Assembly (NCBI RefSeq): GCF_003952345.1 | Contig: NZ_CP034433.1 | Span: 3,782,001 to 3,846,000, forward strand | Length of the DNA stretch: 64,000 nucleotides | Direction: 5' to 3' | Origin: Iodobacter ciconiae | GTDB lineage: Bacteria > Pseudomonadota > Gammaproteobacteria > Burkholderiales > Chitinibacteraceae | Shown here: one piece after another, positions 34,612 to 43,066 of the stretch | How the letters are laid out: each line of letters opens with the position of its first letter | How positions within the stretch are numbered: position 1 is the stretch's first letter | Position numbers and translations under genes: made by a program | The notes under the pieces: model-generated | Database searches by the model: none | The model's input: the letters and a program-made list of their open reading frames with translations, nothing else | What the model was told of the DNA's origin: nothing

Positions 34612-37383
34612 ATGATGACTTTTGATCTCCTTGCCTCTTTCGCCGCTGCCTTTAATCAAGATCAGCGCCTTATCTCTCTTCAGCTTGGCGATGGTGCGGC
34701 ATGGGGCGAACAGCTATTACCCCAGCGTGTAACAGGCAGCGAGGGGATCAATCGAGCTTATTGCTATCAGATAGACTGCCTCTCCCCCGATGGCGCTTTA
34801 GAACTCAAATCGCTATTAGGCTTGCCGGTGGTATTGGCAATTGAAAACGCCAATGCTGATGCAATTGAGCGTTGCGGAGTGATTAGCAAGGCACAGCTTT
34901 TAGGATCTGACGGGGGCTTTGCAAAGTACGCACTGACGGTAGAGCCACCTTTTGCCCTGCTTAGATATCGGCGCACTTCCCGGGTATTTCAGGATCTATC
35001 TGTCGTCGATATTGTGAAACAGGTACTGGCTGAACATCAGGCCAAAAATCCCGTGTTTGCCTCAGTGCAAACGCTGGATTTCAAACTATCGGGCGATTAC
35101 CCGCCGCGCTCTTACTGCCTGCAGTACCGCGAAGACGATTACGCCTTGTTATGCCGCTTAATGAAAGAAAGTGGTTTGGCTTGGCGATTTGAGCATTTGG
35201 CGGGTGATTCCCCGCAAGTGCAACTCGTGGTTTTTGATGATGTATTTTCTATCCCCGAAGCATTGGAGCCCATCGCCCGCTTTCACCGCTCCGATGCAAC
35301 AGAAGAGAGCGATTCACTGACCCAATGGCGCAGCCAGCGGCAAATCGGCAGCAGCTCTGTTTCTCTTGCCAGCTTCGACTACAAAGCTACGCTCACCCAC
35401 CATAGCCTGGATGAAAGCGCGATTGATCAGGGCGAAGGCGGGCAGCAAATCCAATCAACTCTGGAATACTACGACCCGCAAACACATTACTACGCCAGCG
35501 ACTTAGACCAGCTTAACCAAGATGCAAAGCTACGCCAGGATGCAATGGATGCGCAAAAGAAATCATTTACCGGCTCAGGCACGTTACGCAGCCTACAGGC
35601 CGGGCAATGGTTCCGTCTGGAAGATCACCCGGCCCACGAATGGGATAGTCCCGAGCAGCGCGAATTTGCCATCACCGAGCTTAAATTCACAGCAAACAAT
35701 AACTTGCCAGCAGATTTAACCCAGCAACTTAGCTTAGTTGCACCCAGCCTGCTTACCGCTTCAGCCCAAGATAACGCGCCTTATCAAGCGGACTTTACCG
35801 CCCAAAGACGCGGCCAGCCGGTGCTCAGCCATTTGGGCGGGCAAGAATTTACCAAACCTACCAGCCTGGGCGTACAAACAGCCACCGTAGTTGGCCCCGC
35901 CGGATCTGAGGTGCATACCGACGAATATGGGCGAATTAAGGTGCAGCTACACTGGCAACGCGCCAGCGAGCACCCCGAATTTGGCGCTAATCTGGACGAT
36001 AAATCCTCTTGCTGGATTCGTGTTGCCTATCCATCAGCGGGCGCAAGCTGGGGTCACCAATTCATCCCCCGTATCGGCCAGGAAGTACTGGTCGATTTTA
36101 TTGAAGGCGACATCGACCGCCCGATTGTGACGGGTGTTGCCTATAACGGCAGTCATCCAGTACCCGCGTTTAGCGGTGCTGGCGCTCTGCCTGCCAATAA
36201 AACCCTATCCGGCATTAAAACCAAAGAGCATGAAGGTGGCCAGTATGGCGAGCTGCTGTTTGATGATACCAAAGGCGAAGTTCGCACTAAATTATCGAGC
36301 GAGCACGGCAAAACCCAGCTTAACCTTGGCTACTTAATCCATCCACGCACCGATGGCAAAGGCGAGCCACGCGGCGAAGGCTTTGAATTACGTAGCGACA
36401 AACAAGGTGCCATTCGCGCCAGCGGCTTGCTGATCAGCACCGAAGCCAAAAGTGGTGCCAGCGGCAAGCAGCTAGACCACAGCCCCGCCCAAAGCCAGCT
36501 GGAATCAGCTTTAGCGTTGGCCCAAAGCCTGGGTGAAACAGCAACGAATCAGCTTGCCGATACGATTGAAACCGGTGATGGTGATCAAACCGTTAAGCCC
36601 GACAACAGCCCCGGCGACAAAGCCAGCCACGGCCACCTTTACCACCACGTGCACGCCAGCAAAAGTTTTGAAGCGGGCAGCAACACGGATAAAGACGGCA
36701 AGAGCAAATCCCAAGGTCAGGCAGGCCAGCAAAAAATCATCCTGCTGCATGGCGAGGACGGCGTCGCCATCACCAGCCCACAAAGTCAGACAATCAGTGC
36801 AGGCACAAACTTAGACCTTGTTGCCCAGCGCGACACAAACCAAACCTCTGGCCGCCGCTGGATACATAACGTGGGCCAGCATATCAGCCTGTTTGTAGCA
36901 GGGGTAAAAGACAAAGTTGCACTTAAGCTCATTGCAGCCAAGGGCAAAATACAGATGCAAGCACAAAGCGATGACGTTGAAATCACCGCAGACAAAAATG
37001 TAAAAATCACTGCCTGCAAAGAAAAAGTAGAAATCGCCGCTGGGGATGAAGTGCTCCTCACCGCAGGTGGCGGCTATATACGGCTAAAAGGTGGCAATAT
37101 TGAAATCCATTGCCCGGGGAAAGTGAGTATTAAGGGCGCGAGCCATGAGATCAGCGGCGGCACAAGCCTTGGGAAAACATTTAATGAAATGCCTACATCC
37201 AAATTCAATGACAAATTTTTATTAAGAGATCAAGCTACAGGTGAAGCACTAGCCAATAGAAAGTATATGATTCAGCGAGGGTTTGGAGAAAAGGAATACG
37301 GGATCAGTGATGCAGATGGCTATACCCATGAAATTAAAAACCCTGATTCAACGGAAGAAATTGAGATTCATCTAAAGGACTAG
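34612..37383 (+). CDS. vgrG: Type VI secretion spike protein VgrG with DUF2345 and TTR-like C-terminal extension
   Basis: This is a 923-residue Rhs/VgrG-family protein. The gp27-like region (about 1-380) is followed by a gp5 OB-fold with 'VHTDEYGRIKVQLHWQR' near 430 and 'GASWGHQFIPRIGQEVLVDF' near 478-497. A DUF2345 domain and beta-helix run from about 690 to 850. The final about 70 residues ('FNDKFLLRDQATGEALANRKY...GISDADGYTHEI') look like the transthyretin-like adaptor that docks effectors. The spike tips the T6SS tube. No other T6SS structural genes are here, so this is an orphan vgrG island with its own cargo. Confidence 0.93.
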   Translation: MMTFDLLASFAAAFNQDQRLISLQLGDGAAWGEQLLPQRVTGSEGINRAYCYQIDCLSPDGALELKSLLGLPVVLAIENANADAIERCGVISKAQLLGSDGGFAKYALTVEPPFALLRYRRTSRVFQDLSVVDIVKQVLAEHQAKNPVFASVQTLDFKLSGDYPPRSYCLQYREDDYALLCRLMKESGLAWRFEHLAGDSPQVQLVVFDDVFSIPEALEPIARFHRSDATEESDSLTQWRSQRQIGSSSVSLASFDYKATLTHHSLDESAIDQGEGGQQIQSTLEYYDPQTHYYASDLDQLNQDAKLRQDAMDAQKKSFTGSGTLRSLQAGQWFRLEDHPAHEWDSPEQREFAITELKFTANNNLPADLTQQLSLVAPSLLTASAQDNAPYQADFTAQRRGQPVLSHLGGQEFTKPTSLGVQTATVVGPAGSEVHTDEYGRIKVQLHWQRASEHPEFGANLDDKSSCWIRVAYPSAGASWGHQFIPRIGQEVLVDFIEGDIDRPIVTGVAYNGSHPVPAFSGAGALPANKTLSGIKTKEHEGGQYGELLFDDTKGEVRTKLSSEHGKTQLNLGYLIHPRTDGKGEPRGEGFELRSDKQGAIRASGLLISTEAKSGASGKQLDHSPAQSQLESALALAQSLGETATNQLADTIETGDGDQTVKPDNSPGDKASHGHLYHHVHASKSFEAGSNTDKDGKSKSQGQAGQQKIILLHGEDGVAITSPQSQTISAGTNLDLVAQRDTNQTSGRRWIHNVGQHISLFVAGVKDKVALKLIAAKGKIQMQAQSDDVEITADKNVKITACKEKVEIAAGDEVLLTAGGGYIRLKGGNIEIHCPGKVSIKGASHEISGGTSLGKTFNEMPTSKFNDKFLLRDQATGEALANRKYMIQRGFGEKEYGISDADGYTHEIKNPDSTEEIEIHLKD

Positions 37384-37447
37384 CCTATTTTTGGCATGAC
37401 CATCTATTTTATATTAAATAAAAATAAGAAATATGGAGATTGTAAAA

Positions 37448-38140
37448 ATGAAGGATAGCGCTAGCAATTTAAGCTTGGTTGCAAAACGAACATTGACGAC
37501 AGATGGCAATAATAAAATTAAAGTAGTAGAAGTACAACGCTATATCGTTACTATTTATGTAGCAGCACCTGGTACACCTTTAGTTGATAAAAAATTAAAA
37601 CCAGTGGGGACCTCGTTGCCAGGACATTTGTATTACAGTGTATTCGATTTTAAACCAGAATCTAAATCACTAAGCTTTGGGTTTGCCCCAATAATAAGTG
37701 GCCAAATTATAGGGGTAGGTGCGGTTCATGATGATGATGAGATTCACTATGTAAATCCATATTACGCACGTACTTTAGAAATAACAAAAAGGCAATATGA
37801 TGCTTTAAGGGAATTCGGAAAGGATCCCGTTGTTTTTGGTTTCTCACTAAAATACGAACATGCAAAAAATAATTGTGTGGATTTTGTTTGGAATGCTTTA
37901 CGTCATGCAGGCTTAAAGTCGACATTATCCTATGCCAAAATGATGGATTTTGTAGGTTTAGATCATGAGGGTGATTTAAAACCAATAGATAATGTAGATG
38001 CTATAAAGTCAATAAAAGCACCGTTTGAAAAAAGCAATCTCAATAAGGAAAAAAATAACCCGCTACCTAAAAATAGAAATATGTTGCAAAAGTTATTGAG
38101 TGAAAATAATGATAAAAATAATCAGCAAAGGCATGTTTAA
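37448..38140 (+). CDS. Putative T6SS cargo effector, permuted papain/NlpC-P60-like amidase
   Basis: About 230 residues from the ATG at 37448, which has GGAG nine bases upstream; an in-frame ATG at 37433 is the alternative. 'LPGHLYYSVFDF' places a His at residue 60 and 'NNCVDFVWNALRHAG' places a Cys at 143. A His block before a Cys-x-x-F-V block is the order in circularly permuted NlpC/P60 (YiiX-like) enzymes, which cleave peptidoglycan peptides or lipids. A low-complexity Asn/Lys tail follows. The position directly after a TTR-tailed vgrG and before a lipoprotein suggests a toxin with immunity. No signal peptide. Confidence 0.6.
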   Translation: MKDSASNLSLVAKRTLTTDGNNKIKVVEVQRYIVTIYVAAPGTPLVDKKLKPVGTSLPGHLYYSVFDFKPESKSLSFGFAPIISGQIIGVGAVHDDDEIHYVNPYYARTLEITKRQYDALREFGKDPVVFGFSLKYEHAKNNCVDFVWNALRHAGLKSTLSYAKMMDFVGLDHEGDLKPIDNVDAIKSIKAPFEKSNLNKEKNNPLPKNRNMLQKLLSENNDKNNQQRHV

Positions 38141-38154
38141 ATTAAGGATTTTTT

Positions 38155-38694
38155 ATGAATATTAGGCAAATAATTCTACTCGCTTTTAGTGTTTTTCTTA
38201 GCACTCTAAGTGGTTGTGCACCTAGCCCCGAACCGAAGCCTCCATTATCCACGCCTATTAAATTTGATAAAGCAGGTCAAAAAGCTTTTATTGATTTTTG
38301 GGCCACCCCTTCGGATAGCTCCGAAAGGAATGTATTGATGCTTGGAGTGTCTTTCGTTGGAAAAAATACAGACGTTGATACTGATATATTTAGGGATATT
38401 ACTCCCCTTGTAAAAATAAAAGTGACACGGTTGAGCGGTGCAGCAAGTGATGGTATTCATTTGAGCTATTATAGTGCTTCTTCTTCTGATGATGAAATTG
38501 CAACGGGAACTAGCACACGTTGGATTACTGCTTATGGTGATTATTTTGCACACCATGATTACTATTTAGCATCGATTGATCGCAAGAATTCTGGATTATT
38601 TCGTGCAGAAATAGAGGTACTCCAAGATAATCCCGCATTTAATAATTTGGATTTCAATTTTACTGTGGCTTATCGCCTTTATTACGGGAAGTGA
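38155..38694 (+). CDS. Putative immunity lipoprotein of the vgrG-linked effector
   Basis: This 179-residue protein has a lipoprotein signal peptide and lipobox LSGC (Cys at 21), so the mature protein should be anchored in a membrane facing the periplasm. The rest is rich in beta strands, with no enzyme motif. It starts 14 bp after the effector stop. Periplasmic lipoproteins paired with VgrG-linked cell-wall toxins are commonly immunity proteins. It may belong to the DUF5625-like group, but I cannot verify that. Confidence 0.6.
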   Translation: MNIRQIILLAFSVFLSTLSGCAPSPEPKPPLSTPIKFDKAGQKAFIDFWATPSDSSERNVLMLGVSFVGKNTDVDTDIFRDITPLVKIKVTRLSGAASDGIHLSYYSASSSDDEIATGTSTRWITAYGDYFAHHDYYLASIDRKNSGLFRAEIEVLQDNPAFNNLDFNFTVAYRLYYGK

Positions 38695-38796
38695 ATTATT
38701 TAATGACAAAGCGATATTTAATTTTCTGCTTTGCAAATCACTGTAAATTTTATCTTATGTCAAATGTAAGGCCTGCCCCCATGCTTTTGCACTCAC

Positions 38797-38819
38797 GGGG
38801 ACGGGCTAAAGCCCGCCCC
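38797..38819. repeat. GC-rich palindrome, REP-like
   Basis: GGGGACGGGCTAAAGCCCGCCCC is a near-perfect palindrome in an otherwise AT-rich stretch. Its core GGCTAAAGCC resembles the core of the REP-like pair at 26531-26594. Confidence 0.55.
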
Positions 38820-38855
38820 TTAACCAAACGTTGGTCCCGCACGGAGGATCCGGTC

Positions 38856-39323
38856 ATGCGGCAAATTTTGGCGGCACTAGCAAGTTTTAGTTTTTGCACT
38901 GTCCTTTTAGTTGGTACGTTTTACCTTGAGCATGAGCTTGGACGCCTTAACCTAGGGCCATTTTCTACACAGTGGGCACTCGTGGGCGCAATACTTGGGC
39001 TGTGGCCTCAGATTGTTCTCAGCATTGTTGGATTCACTTGCTTACATGTCCGCAATAAGCGGCGGTTCTCACAGTACCTAAAGGCCGGCTTAGTGGTGGG
39101 TTTATTAAGCCTTTTGCTCCTCTCACTTGAACATGGTGAGTGGCTAGGCCTAGATCTGGCTTCGATCATCGCGGCTAACTCAATCATCGGCTCAACCTTG
39201 TACTGGGCACTCGGGATTCGTGGAGCGGGCCCTAACATTTGCTCTGACCCCAGTTATTTATTGCCCCAGCGCGTAGCAGATAATCACCCAGCCCTGCAAA
39301 AACCCCGCAGAATAAATAATTAA
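38856..39323 (+). CDS. Small multi-pass membrane protein of unknown function
   Basis: This 155-residue protein starts at the ATG at 38856, which follows GGAGGATCCGGTC, a strong ribosome site. The same frame opens earlier, at 38691, but there it runs through the GC-rich palindrome and reads unlike protein. Four hydrophobic helices are visible (about 5-25, 33-55, 70-88, 97-120). I do not recognise the family. It lies downstream of the effector/immunity pair and could be a further island cargo gene. Confidence 0.6.
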   Translation: MRQILAALASFSFCTVLLVGTFYLEHELGRLNLGPFSTQWALVGAILGLWPQIVLSIVGFTCLHVRNKRRFSQYLKAGLVVGLLSLLLLSLEHGEWLGLDLASIIAANSIIGSTLYWALGIRGAGPNICSDPSYLLPQRVADNHPALQKPRRINN

Positions 39324-39343
39324 ATAAGGCAGCTAATACATCC

Positions 39344-39898
39344 ATGGAAACATCCATCCTCACCCAGATTATTACCGCTTCATCAGTATTATTTGGTGTC
39401 GCACTGACTTCGTTTGCTCTGTCGCGTACTCAACGGAGAAATCAACAGTTTCAGTACTCCCTTGAAACAGAAAGACATGCACGTGAAGAAATCAAAAGCG
39501 AAAGGGTGCTCGCACTTGACCGGCTCGCAACGGCTCATCGACAGTTAAGCGTTATTGGCCGAGAGTTTTCCATTACAAATCTCGACATTATTTGGCGCGC
39601 AAAGATGAAAGACCTTGAATACGACCAACGATACTTGAATGTGTGCCAAGAAGTTGATGAATTGCGCCTCATCGCTGACCTATATGAAACATCAATAGGC
39701 AAAGATGTCGAACATATCTACGGCCAGATGAACATATTTTGGGGAAGCTTTAAGAACGTGCTTCGCTTAACGGCACTAGGGGAAAACGTAGCATCTAATA
39801 TATCAGGCTTGGACAAAGCTCACGCCGCCGCTCGAGAAATTGAAAATAAATCAGCCTTGATCAAGCACCAACTAACAGAACTAGCGAAACAGTATTAA
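39344..39898 (+). CDS. Membrane-anchored coiled-coil protein of unknown function
   Basis: This 184-residue protein has one N-terminal hydrophobic helix (residues about 5-26). It is followed by a long charged, mostly helical region with heptad-like spacing ('QFQYSLETERHAREEIKSER', then several more helices). No catalytic motif is visible. The start at 39344 lies 20 bp after the previous stop, so the two genes may be cotranscribed. Confidence 0.6.
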   Translation: METSILTQIITASSVLFGVALTSFALSRTQRRNQQFQYSLETERHAREEIKSERVLALDRLATAHRQLSVIGREFSITNLDIIWRAKMKDLEYDQRYLNVCQEVDELRLIADLYETSIGKDVEHIYGQMNIFWGSFKNVLRLTALGENVASNISGLDKAHAAAREIENKSALIKHQLTELAKQY

Positions 39899-40193
39899 GT
39901 AGGAGTCTGAAACAACACAAAAACAGGGGGTAACTTTCAGGTGAAACCGTAAAAATAGCGGTAAATAGGGGCAATCTTGAGGTGATTATTTTATGTGCAA
40001 CAATCGGCAAGAAATCCGCAAATAGTGCAAGCTTTTATAGAAGCATTTTTTACTATTCAAGGCCATATTTGGCGGGGCTTGAGCCTTCATCATGCAAGTG
40101 CATAAAAAGTAATGGGTTAAGTGCCCGGGCGTGGCGGGGTCACGAGGGCGCGCGCCGGGGGCTGGTGGCAGATTTTCCTCAAAATCCAGGCGT
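39899..40193 (+). other. Junction region between island genes and phage remnant
   Basis: About 300 bp without a supported gene. The right half is GC-rich with 'GGCGCGCGCCGGGG'-type runs, as often seen beside P2-like portal genes. The left half is AT-rich. Confidence 0.4.
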
Positions 40194-40216
40194 AAAAAAG
40201 CCCGCACTTGCGGGCT
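40194..40216 (-). terminator. Terminator downstream of portal fragment
   Basis: AGCCCGCA (40199-40206) pairs with TGCGGGCT (40209-40216). On the minus strand it runs into six T residues. Confidence 0.75.
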
Positions 40217-40236
40217 TGCTTCTTACTTGGGTTTGT

Positions 40237-40720
40237 TTACGACAACACGTAAGGATTGAAGCGAATCACCTCCACCCCCAGCCAGTCATTTAACTCTTTC
40301 ATGCGCTCCTGCAAGGGCTCAATCTCGTTATAAGCAAACACCGTGGCAGCCTTCTCTACATCACCTAAACCGCCAGTATTGTTTGGAATAATCCCCATCA
40401 GTTGCGCCGGTACACGGTGGGCGCTCAGCTGATCGTCACGGGTTACGTTCTTGATATTCCAGAAGTCATCCTTCGCCGCCACTTCTGAGATGGGCAAGAT
40501 CTGCATGCCGTCTTTCTTGCCACCAGGCGCGTACACCATCAGATTTTTAAAATTGCCCGGGCCTTTACTGCCTTGTAGTGCGGTGCGCAAATCATCGATA
40601 TAGCTTTCATTTTGGGCTGCGTCCGTCATGTACAGAATAAAACCGGCATGGCTAGCCGCGTCACGCATAGCCTGACCGATAGTGGCTACACCACGGCTTT
40701 GGAGTTGGAAGTAAAAGCAA
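40237..40720 (-). pseudogene. C-terminal fragment of a P2/PBSX-type phage portal protein
   Basis: The frame 40237-40668 encodes 143 residues with the portal signatures 'AAKDDFWNIKNVTRDDQLSA', 'HRVPAQLMGIIPNN' and 'EPLQERMKELNDWLG'. These are the C-terminal part of gpQ-like portal proteins (full length about 340). The coding similarity continues a few codons upstream ('IGQAM') and ends near 40,690-40,720, where unrelated sequence begins. It is a prophage remnant; no capsid, terminase or tail genes are near. Confidence 0.85.
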
Positions 40721-40732
40721 GTGAGGTGGAAG
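40691..40732. repeat. Imperfect direct repeat flanking the toxin-antitoxin pair, left copy
   Basis: About 42 bases starting CCACGGCTTTGGAG resemble 41373-41414 (CCACAGCTTTGGAA) at roughly 80 percent. Both encode a similar short peptide ('TALELEVKAS'), so they may be two remnants of one phage gene end. Confidence 0.6.
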
Positions 40733-40804
40733 GGTAAGTTTTATACTTGAATGAAGTTTAAGCGCATGCTATACATGTATAGCAGTATTTTAAGGAGACC
40801 GCCC

Positions 40805-41029
40805 ATGTTAGCAATTCGCTTACCGGCTGAAATTGAAAACCGCTTAGACGTCTTGGCCAAGTCGACAGGCAGAACTAAAACTTTTTATGCAAAAGAAGCA
40901 ATTCTTCAGCACTTGGATGATCTAGAAGATCTATACCTAGCCGAACAACGCTTAAAAGATATTCAAGAAGGACGGACTAAAACCATTCCCCTTGAAGAAG
41001 TCATGATGAACTATGGCTTGGAAGGTTGA
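40805..41029 (+). CDS. Ribbon-helix-helix antitoxin (RelB/StbD-like)
   Basis: This 74-residue protein starts at the ATG at 40805 behind AAGGAG. '[33 protein letters not shown]' is a canonical ribbon-helix-helix DNA-binding fold, and the acidic C-terminal half is the usual toxin-binding tail. It overlaps the toxin frame by 17 bases. It should repress its own promoter and neutralise a RelE/ParE toxin. An in-frame start at 40751 adds non-conserved residues. Confidence 0.88.
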   Translation: MLAIRLPAEIENRLDVLAKSTGRTKTFYAKEAILQHLDDLEDLYLAEQRLKDIQEGRTKTIPLEEVMMNYGLEG

Positions 41030-41284
41030 GTTTGCCCCCGCTGCCGTGCGGGAACTTGGCAAACTAGATCAACAAATTGCACGTCGAATTCTAAAGTTTC
41101 TATTTGAACGAGTAGAGCGACACTAGACAATCCTCGCAGTATTGGAGAAGCACTTAAAGGCTCTCAATTAGGGGAGTTCTGGAAGTACCGTGTGGGTGAT
41201 TACCGACTTATCAGCAGCATAGAAGATGGGGCCTTACGCATCCTCGTTGTGAAAATAGGTAATCGACGAGAAGCGTACAAATAG
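41013..41284 (+). pseudogene. RelE/ParE-family toxin, frameshifted
   Basis: The first frame reads '[19 protein letters not shown]', then stops at a TAG about 35 codons in (near 41124). From about 41116 another frame carries on exactly where the family continues: '[14 protein letters not shown]', 'FWKYRVGDYRLI', 'ILVVKIGNRREAYK', stop at 41284. One indel around 41110-41116 therefore separates the halves. The C-terminal catalytic-like Arg/Tyr residues are still encoded, but the toxin should be inactive unless frameshifting occurs. Confidence 0.85.
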
Positions 41285-41302
41285 CTTTAGATCAAACCAA
41301 GC

Positions 41303-41327
41303 CCCTTTAAAATAAAGGGTTTTTTTT
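41303..41327 (+). terminator. Terminator after toxin-antitoxin pair
   Basis: CCCTTTA pairs with TAAAGGG around an AAA loop and is followed by seven T residues. Confidence 0.75.
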
Positions 41328-41372
41328 ATGCATGTAACTTACGCCGCTGCATAGCTCAATTCTCCGGCCATA

Positions 41373-41414
41373 CCACAGCTTTGGAATTAGAAGTGAAGGC
41401 TAGTTAGGTGGGCG
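41373..41414. repeat. Imperfect direct repeat flanking the toxin-antitoxin pair, right copy
   Basis: Counterpart of 40691-40732. Sequence agreement fades on both sides. Confidence 0.6.
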
Positions 41415-41596
41415 ATTAAACTCGATTGGCTCAACTGGCGAAAATATCCCCGCACAGTTTTCTAATTGTTTTCGTGAAGGAAGGTAATCTATACCAATAG
41501 TAAACCCAAGCAAAAATACCAACACTAAGCACACCACATAAAGTAGCCATTTTGAAGTGGTAATCCCCCCATTTTTAATCGGGGTTAAAAGTAGAG

Positions 41597-42423
41597 CTAA
41601 GCAGCAAGTGCCAGTTTTTGTTTCAGCGTAATGCCACCCAAGGCCATATTCGGTCTTTTATTATTGTAAGTCCACAGCCAACTCGTGCCAAACTCTTGTA
41701 CTTCGGCGATTGAATCAAATAAGTATTGATTTAGCCAGTCATATCCACAGTACGGTTGTAGCGTTCAACGTACGCATTCTGTTGGGGGTTACCCGGTTGG
41801 ATGTGCTCCAGCCGAATATCTCGCCTGGCCGCCCAATTGAGTAAGGTTCGCTGATGTACTCTGGGCTATTATCGCTACGAATGGCTTTCGGTTTACCTTG
41901 CCATTCAATGATTTGCTCTAACACACGGACCACACGCTCTGCAGGTAAGGACAGATCAATTTCCATTGCCAAACCCTCATGATTAAAGTCGTCAATGACG
42001 TTCAATAAACGGTAGCTACGCCATCCGCCAGCTGGTCATGCATAAAATCCATCGACCAGCATTCGTTGATATGCTCCGGTACGGGGCCAGTGGCTCAGGC
42101 TTGGCGCGAATCAAGCGCTTATGCGGTTTGATTCGCAGATTGAGCGCCAATTGTCGGTAAATCCGATATACACGCTTGTGATTCCAGCGATGGCCTTTCA
42201 CATTCCGCAAATACAAATAGCACAAACCAAAACCCCAGTTTCGCTGATTTTGTGTCAACGTAATCAACTGATCGGCGATCTGCCGGTTGACGCTCGATTG
42301 TTGGCTGACATAGCGATAACAAGTTTGGCTGATGCCAAACGCCAAGCAGGCCACCTTTATGATTGCGCGTTGTTCTTTAACCACTCGCCGTGCCATCTCG
42401 CGCCGTCGAGATGGCGTTACCAC
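41597..42423 (-). pseudogene. IS3-family transposase OrfB, multiply disrupted (element A)
   Basis: The N-terminal half is intact (42016-42423, 'MARRVVKEQRAIIKVACLAF', 'NWGFGLCYLYLRNVKG'). The catalytic core continues in other frames: 'NVIDDFNHEGLAMEIDLSLP' and 'KAIRSDNSPEY' at about 41830-42005, and 'YNNKRPNMALGGITLKQKLA' near 41600-41660. There are breaks near 42,060, 42,005, 41,840 and 41,740. The DDE residues are scattered over frames. Confidence 0.85.
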
Positions 42424-42683
42424 TTTTTTTCGAGCGCTTCCCGGACGATTTCAGCCTTCAGGCGCTCTTCGGCATACATTTTTTTGAGGCGACGATTTTC
42501 GTCTTCCAGCTCTTTAAGGCGCGCCATCATGGAGGCGTCCATGCCTCCAAATTTCGCGCGCCATTTATAAAAAGTAGCCGAGCTAAAGCTATGTTCGCGA
42601 CAGAGCTCAGCGACAGGACTGCCGCCTTCGGCTTGCTTAAGGATGGTAATGATTTGGCTATCGGTAAAACGGGATGATTTCAT
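42417..42683 (-). CDS. IS3-family transposase OrfA (element A)
   Basis: About 88 residues starting 'MKSSRFTDSQIITILKQAEG'. It is a helix-turn-helix OrfA with a C-terminal leucine-zipper segment ('LKELEDENRRLKKMYAEERL'). It overlaps the start of OrfB, where such elements use a -1 ribosomal frameshift to make the fused transposase. It is intact, but its partner is broken. Confidence 0.88.
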   Translation of the reverse strand: MKSSRFTDSQIITILKQAEGGSPVAELCREHSFSSATFYKWRAKFGGMDASMMARLKELEDENRRLKKMYAEERLKAEIVREALEKKW

Positions 42684-42839
42684 GTAAAACTTCCTCAAAT
42701 TCATTACGAGAAAATTCTACTTAAAACGACGATTATTTGGCGGGGGGATTACCGTTTTGAGCGTGCTTAAATATACCGCTCGAAAGCTTCAGAAAAAACA
42801 GCCCTTGTTGATAAAGGTTTTTTTTCGCCGATGCTATTT

Positions 42840-42878
42840 GGCCGCCGCCCGCCGCCCGCCGCCCGCCGCCCGCCGCCA
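42840..42878. repeat. Tandem 7-bp repeat (CCCGCCG)n
   Basis: Five consecutive GC-only 7-base units (CCGCCGC in one phase) sit alone in AT-rich intergenic DNA, about 90 bp to the right of element A. Unit length is not a multiple of three, and no frame uses it. Confidence 0.85.
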
Positions 42879-43066
42879 GCAATTGCCAAATGCTTTGTAT
42901 ATGTGGCTACTCACTGAATTAAAATGGGTTTTTCTTTGTGAAGCTCCGTGCTCTCTGTGGTTTAAGATCCGGGTTTTACTGTGTAATATCAGATTCTCAT
43001 CAATAAACAGGCTGATCTGCCTGCCTTACCCCGCTATTAAACCTAAAACGAGTGATTGGGGGACTT

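Larger units (their letters stand above)
41559..42753 (-). mobile_element. IS3-family element A (decayed, IS407-like group)
   Basis: This 1195-bp element is bounded by perfect 12-bp inverted repeats GGTAATCCCCCC (41559-41570) and its complement (42742-42753). It carries the usual two overlapping transposase frames on the minus strand. No target duplication is evident. The group assignment rests on OrfA resemblance to IS407-type proteins. OrfB is damaged, so the element is probably not autonomous. Confidence 0.9.

Noticed and set aside
42840..42878. CRISPR array from the tandem repeats
   Set aside because: The repeat unit is 7 bp with no spacers; it is a simple satellite.
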